Assembly (NCBI GenBank): GCA_027296185.1
Contig: JAPUJL010000440.1
Coordinates: 1 to 5,984 of the forward strand
DNA length: 5,984 nt
Source of the DNA: SAR324 cluster bacterium
Lineage (GTDB): Bacteria; SAR324; JACQKK01
Direction of reading: 5' to 3'
In this document: positions 4,850 to 5,984 of the stretch, piece by piece
Numbering within the stretch: the stretch's first letter is position 1
Layout: the number at the start of each line of letters is the position of its first letter
The notes under the pieces: generated by a model
Databases searched by the model: none
Seen by the model: the letters and a program-made list of their open reading frames with translations, nothing else
What the model was told of the DNA's origin: nothing
Made by a program: the position numbers and the translations under genes

Positions 4850-5984
4850 ATGGACACTCCCTTCTCCGCCATCGGCCGCGTCGCGGCGCTGCCGGGGGGG
4901 CGGAACCCGCGGCGCCTGGCGCTCTATTGGCAGGACCGGCTGCTGCTCGCCGAGGTGGAGCCGGGCGATTGCCGCGCTCTGGCGGAAGGGGATCTGGTGA
5001 CGTTCACGCTGGCGGCTCCCGATCGCTTCGCGGCGGTGACCCGGCTCGGCGGTGCCAAGGCTGCCGGCGATTCCTCCGGAACCGGCGCGGGCGGGGACGC
5101 ACTGCGCTGGCGCTCCCCGGGTGGCTTGGCCGGGCGCATGGCCCGCCTGCGGTTGCGGCACCGGGCGCTCACGGCGGTGCGCGGTTGGTTCGATGAGGAA
5201 GGGTTTCTCGAAGTGGACACGCCCTGCCTGGTGCGCGCCCCCAGCCCGGAGCCCCAGTTCGAGCCGTTCGGCGTGGGCGGGGAGTTCCTCATCGCCTCGC
5301 CCGAGTTCCAGCTGAAGCGGATGCTCGTGGGGGGCTTCGAGCGCATTTACCGTCTGGGGCCGGCCTTCCGGAGGGGAGAGGTGGGGCGGCTGCACAACCC
5401 GGAATTCACCCTGCTCGAGTGGTACCGGGTGGGTGCCGGCCTGGACGACCTGGCCCGGGACCTGGAATCGCTGCTGGGCGCGCTGCTTCCCCTGGCCGAG
5501 GCCCTGGACGGCGAGGGCCGCCTCGCCGTGCCCGCGGATCCGTTCCTGGCGGAGACGCTTCCCGCAGGGGAGTCCGCGGATGCGCGGGTGAAGCTGACGC
5601 CGCCCTTCCGCCGCGAGCCGGTGGCCGCCTTGTTCCGAGAGCAGTTGGGCCTGGAGATCGCCGGCATCGCGGGCGGGCGGGAGCTCCGGGAAGCAGCCCG
5701 GCGGGCCGGACTGGCGGGTGCGGCCGATTTGCCCACGGATTTCGAGCGGGTCTTCTTCGTCCTGTGGAACCGCTTCGAGCACCGGCTGGGGCGCGAGGCA
5801 CCGCTGCTGGTCGTGGATTGGCCCGCGCCCCTGGCCAGCCTGGCACGGCTCAAGCCGGAGGAGCCCACCGTGGCCGAGCGGATGGAGCTGTTGGTGGCAG
5901 GCATCGAGCTGGCCAACGGATTCGCCGAGCTGACCGACCCCGCCGAGCAGCGGCGTCGCTTCGAGCGCGACCTGGCCGAGCGGC
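4850..5984 (+). CDS. epmA: EF-P lysine aminoacylase EpmA (GenX/PoxA), 3' end beyond the window
   Basis: EpmA is a class II lysyl-tRNA synthetase paralogue. It activates (R)-beta-lysine with ATP and transfers it to the EF-P lysine instead of to tRNA. The 378 residues present include motif 1 (about 104-125, ending FLEVDTP), motif 2 with HNPEFTLLEWY (182-192), and the substrate-pocket block GIELANGFAELTD (351-363). Motif 3 (GxGxDR type) is missing only because the window ends; by alignment with the 325-residue E. coli protein about 50 more residues are expected. The start is ATG 4850, with an in-frame TGA directly upstream at 4838-4840, so it cannot begin earlier. The ribosome binding site is weak (GGCGG at 4832-4836, 13 bases away). 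The conserved enzyme begins near M97, which leaves an N-terminal extension of about 96 residues. A start at M97 (5138) is possible but would leave the upstream reading frame unexplained. Very high GC and adjacency to efp mark this as core DNA. Confidence 0.95.
   Translation, partial: MDTPFSAIGRVAALPGGRNPRRLALYWQDRLLLAEVEPGDCRALAEGDLVTFTLAAPDRFAAVTRLGGAKAAGDSSGTGAGGDALRWRSPGGLAGRMARLRLRHRALTAVRGWFDEEGFLEVDTPCLVRAPSPEPQFEPFGVGGEFLIASPEFQLKRMLVGGFERIYRLGPAFRRGEVGRLHNPEFTLLEWYRVGAGLDDLARDLESLLGALLPLAEALDGEGRLAVPADPFLAETLPAGESADARVKLTPPFRREPVAALFREQLGLEIAGIAGGRELREAARRAGLAGAADLPTDFERVFFVLWNRFEHRLGREAPLLVVDWPAPLASLARLKPEEPTVAERMELLVAGIELANGFAELTDPAEQRRRFERDLAER

Noticed and set aside
4478..5782. 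A 434-codon open frame on the minus strand across efp and epmA
   Set aside because: It is antisense to two securely identified genes. Its product is low-complexity (rich in Arg, Pro, Gly and Gln) with no recognisable domain, as expected in GC-rich DNA where the opposite strand rarely meets stop codons.

Overview
The window comes from a bacterium, most likely a high-GC member of the Proteobacteria or Desulfobacterota. The elongation factor P reads more like the version in Geobacter-type organisms than the E. coli one, but this placement is by eye only. It holds four real genes, one of them cut by the right edge, plus the decayed 3' end of a fifth.

Layout: positions 1-391 hold no intact gene. 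The minus strand carries what looks like the C-terminal end of an integral membrane protein, broken between two reading frames. A class III nucleotide cyclase follows on the plus strand (401-2281). It is a membrane-anchored protein with a cytoplasmic cyclase domain, one membrane helix, a TolB-like domain and TPR repeats. It converges on a minus-strand gene (2414-3718) for an exported selenium-binding-protein/methanethiol-oxidase family protein, and a perfect 12-bp hairpin lies between the two. A gene-free spacer of about 0.5 kb then leads to the plus-strand pair efp (4218-4781) and epmA (4850 to the window edge).

How the genes work together: efp and epmA form a clear functional pair. EpmA (GenX/PoxA) attaches (R)-beta-lysine to the conserved lysine of EF-P, here K32, and the modified factor relieves ribosome stalling at polyproline stretches. 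The left half has no obvious link to that pair. It is visibly lower in GC (about 43-53% in lines counted by hand, against about 77% in an epmA line) and contains a broken gene, so it looks like accessory DNA next to a core translation locus.

The points most worth a second look are: the methanethiol-oxidase homologue, which keeps the expected copper-ligand histidines but has lost the CxxC-type cysteine region and carries an EF-hand-like calcium loop; the EpmA, which has an N-terminal extension of about 96 residues resembling the OB-fold that EpmA normally lacks; and the cyclase, which has alanine at the adenine-specifying position. I found no CRISPR array, tRNA, rRNA, insertion sequence or recognisably new multi-gene system.
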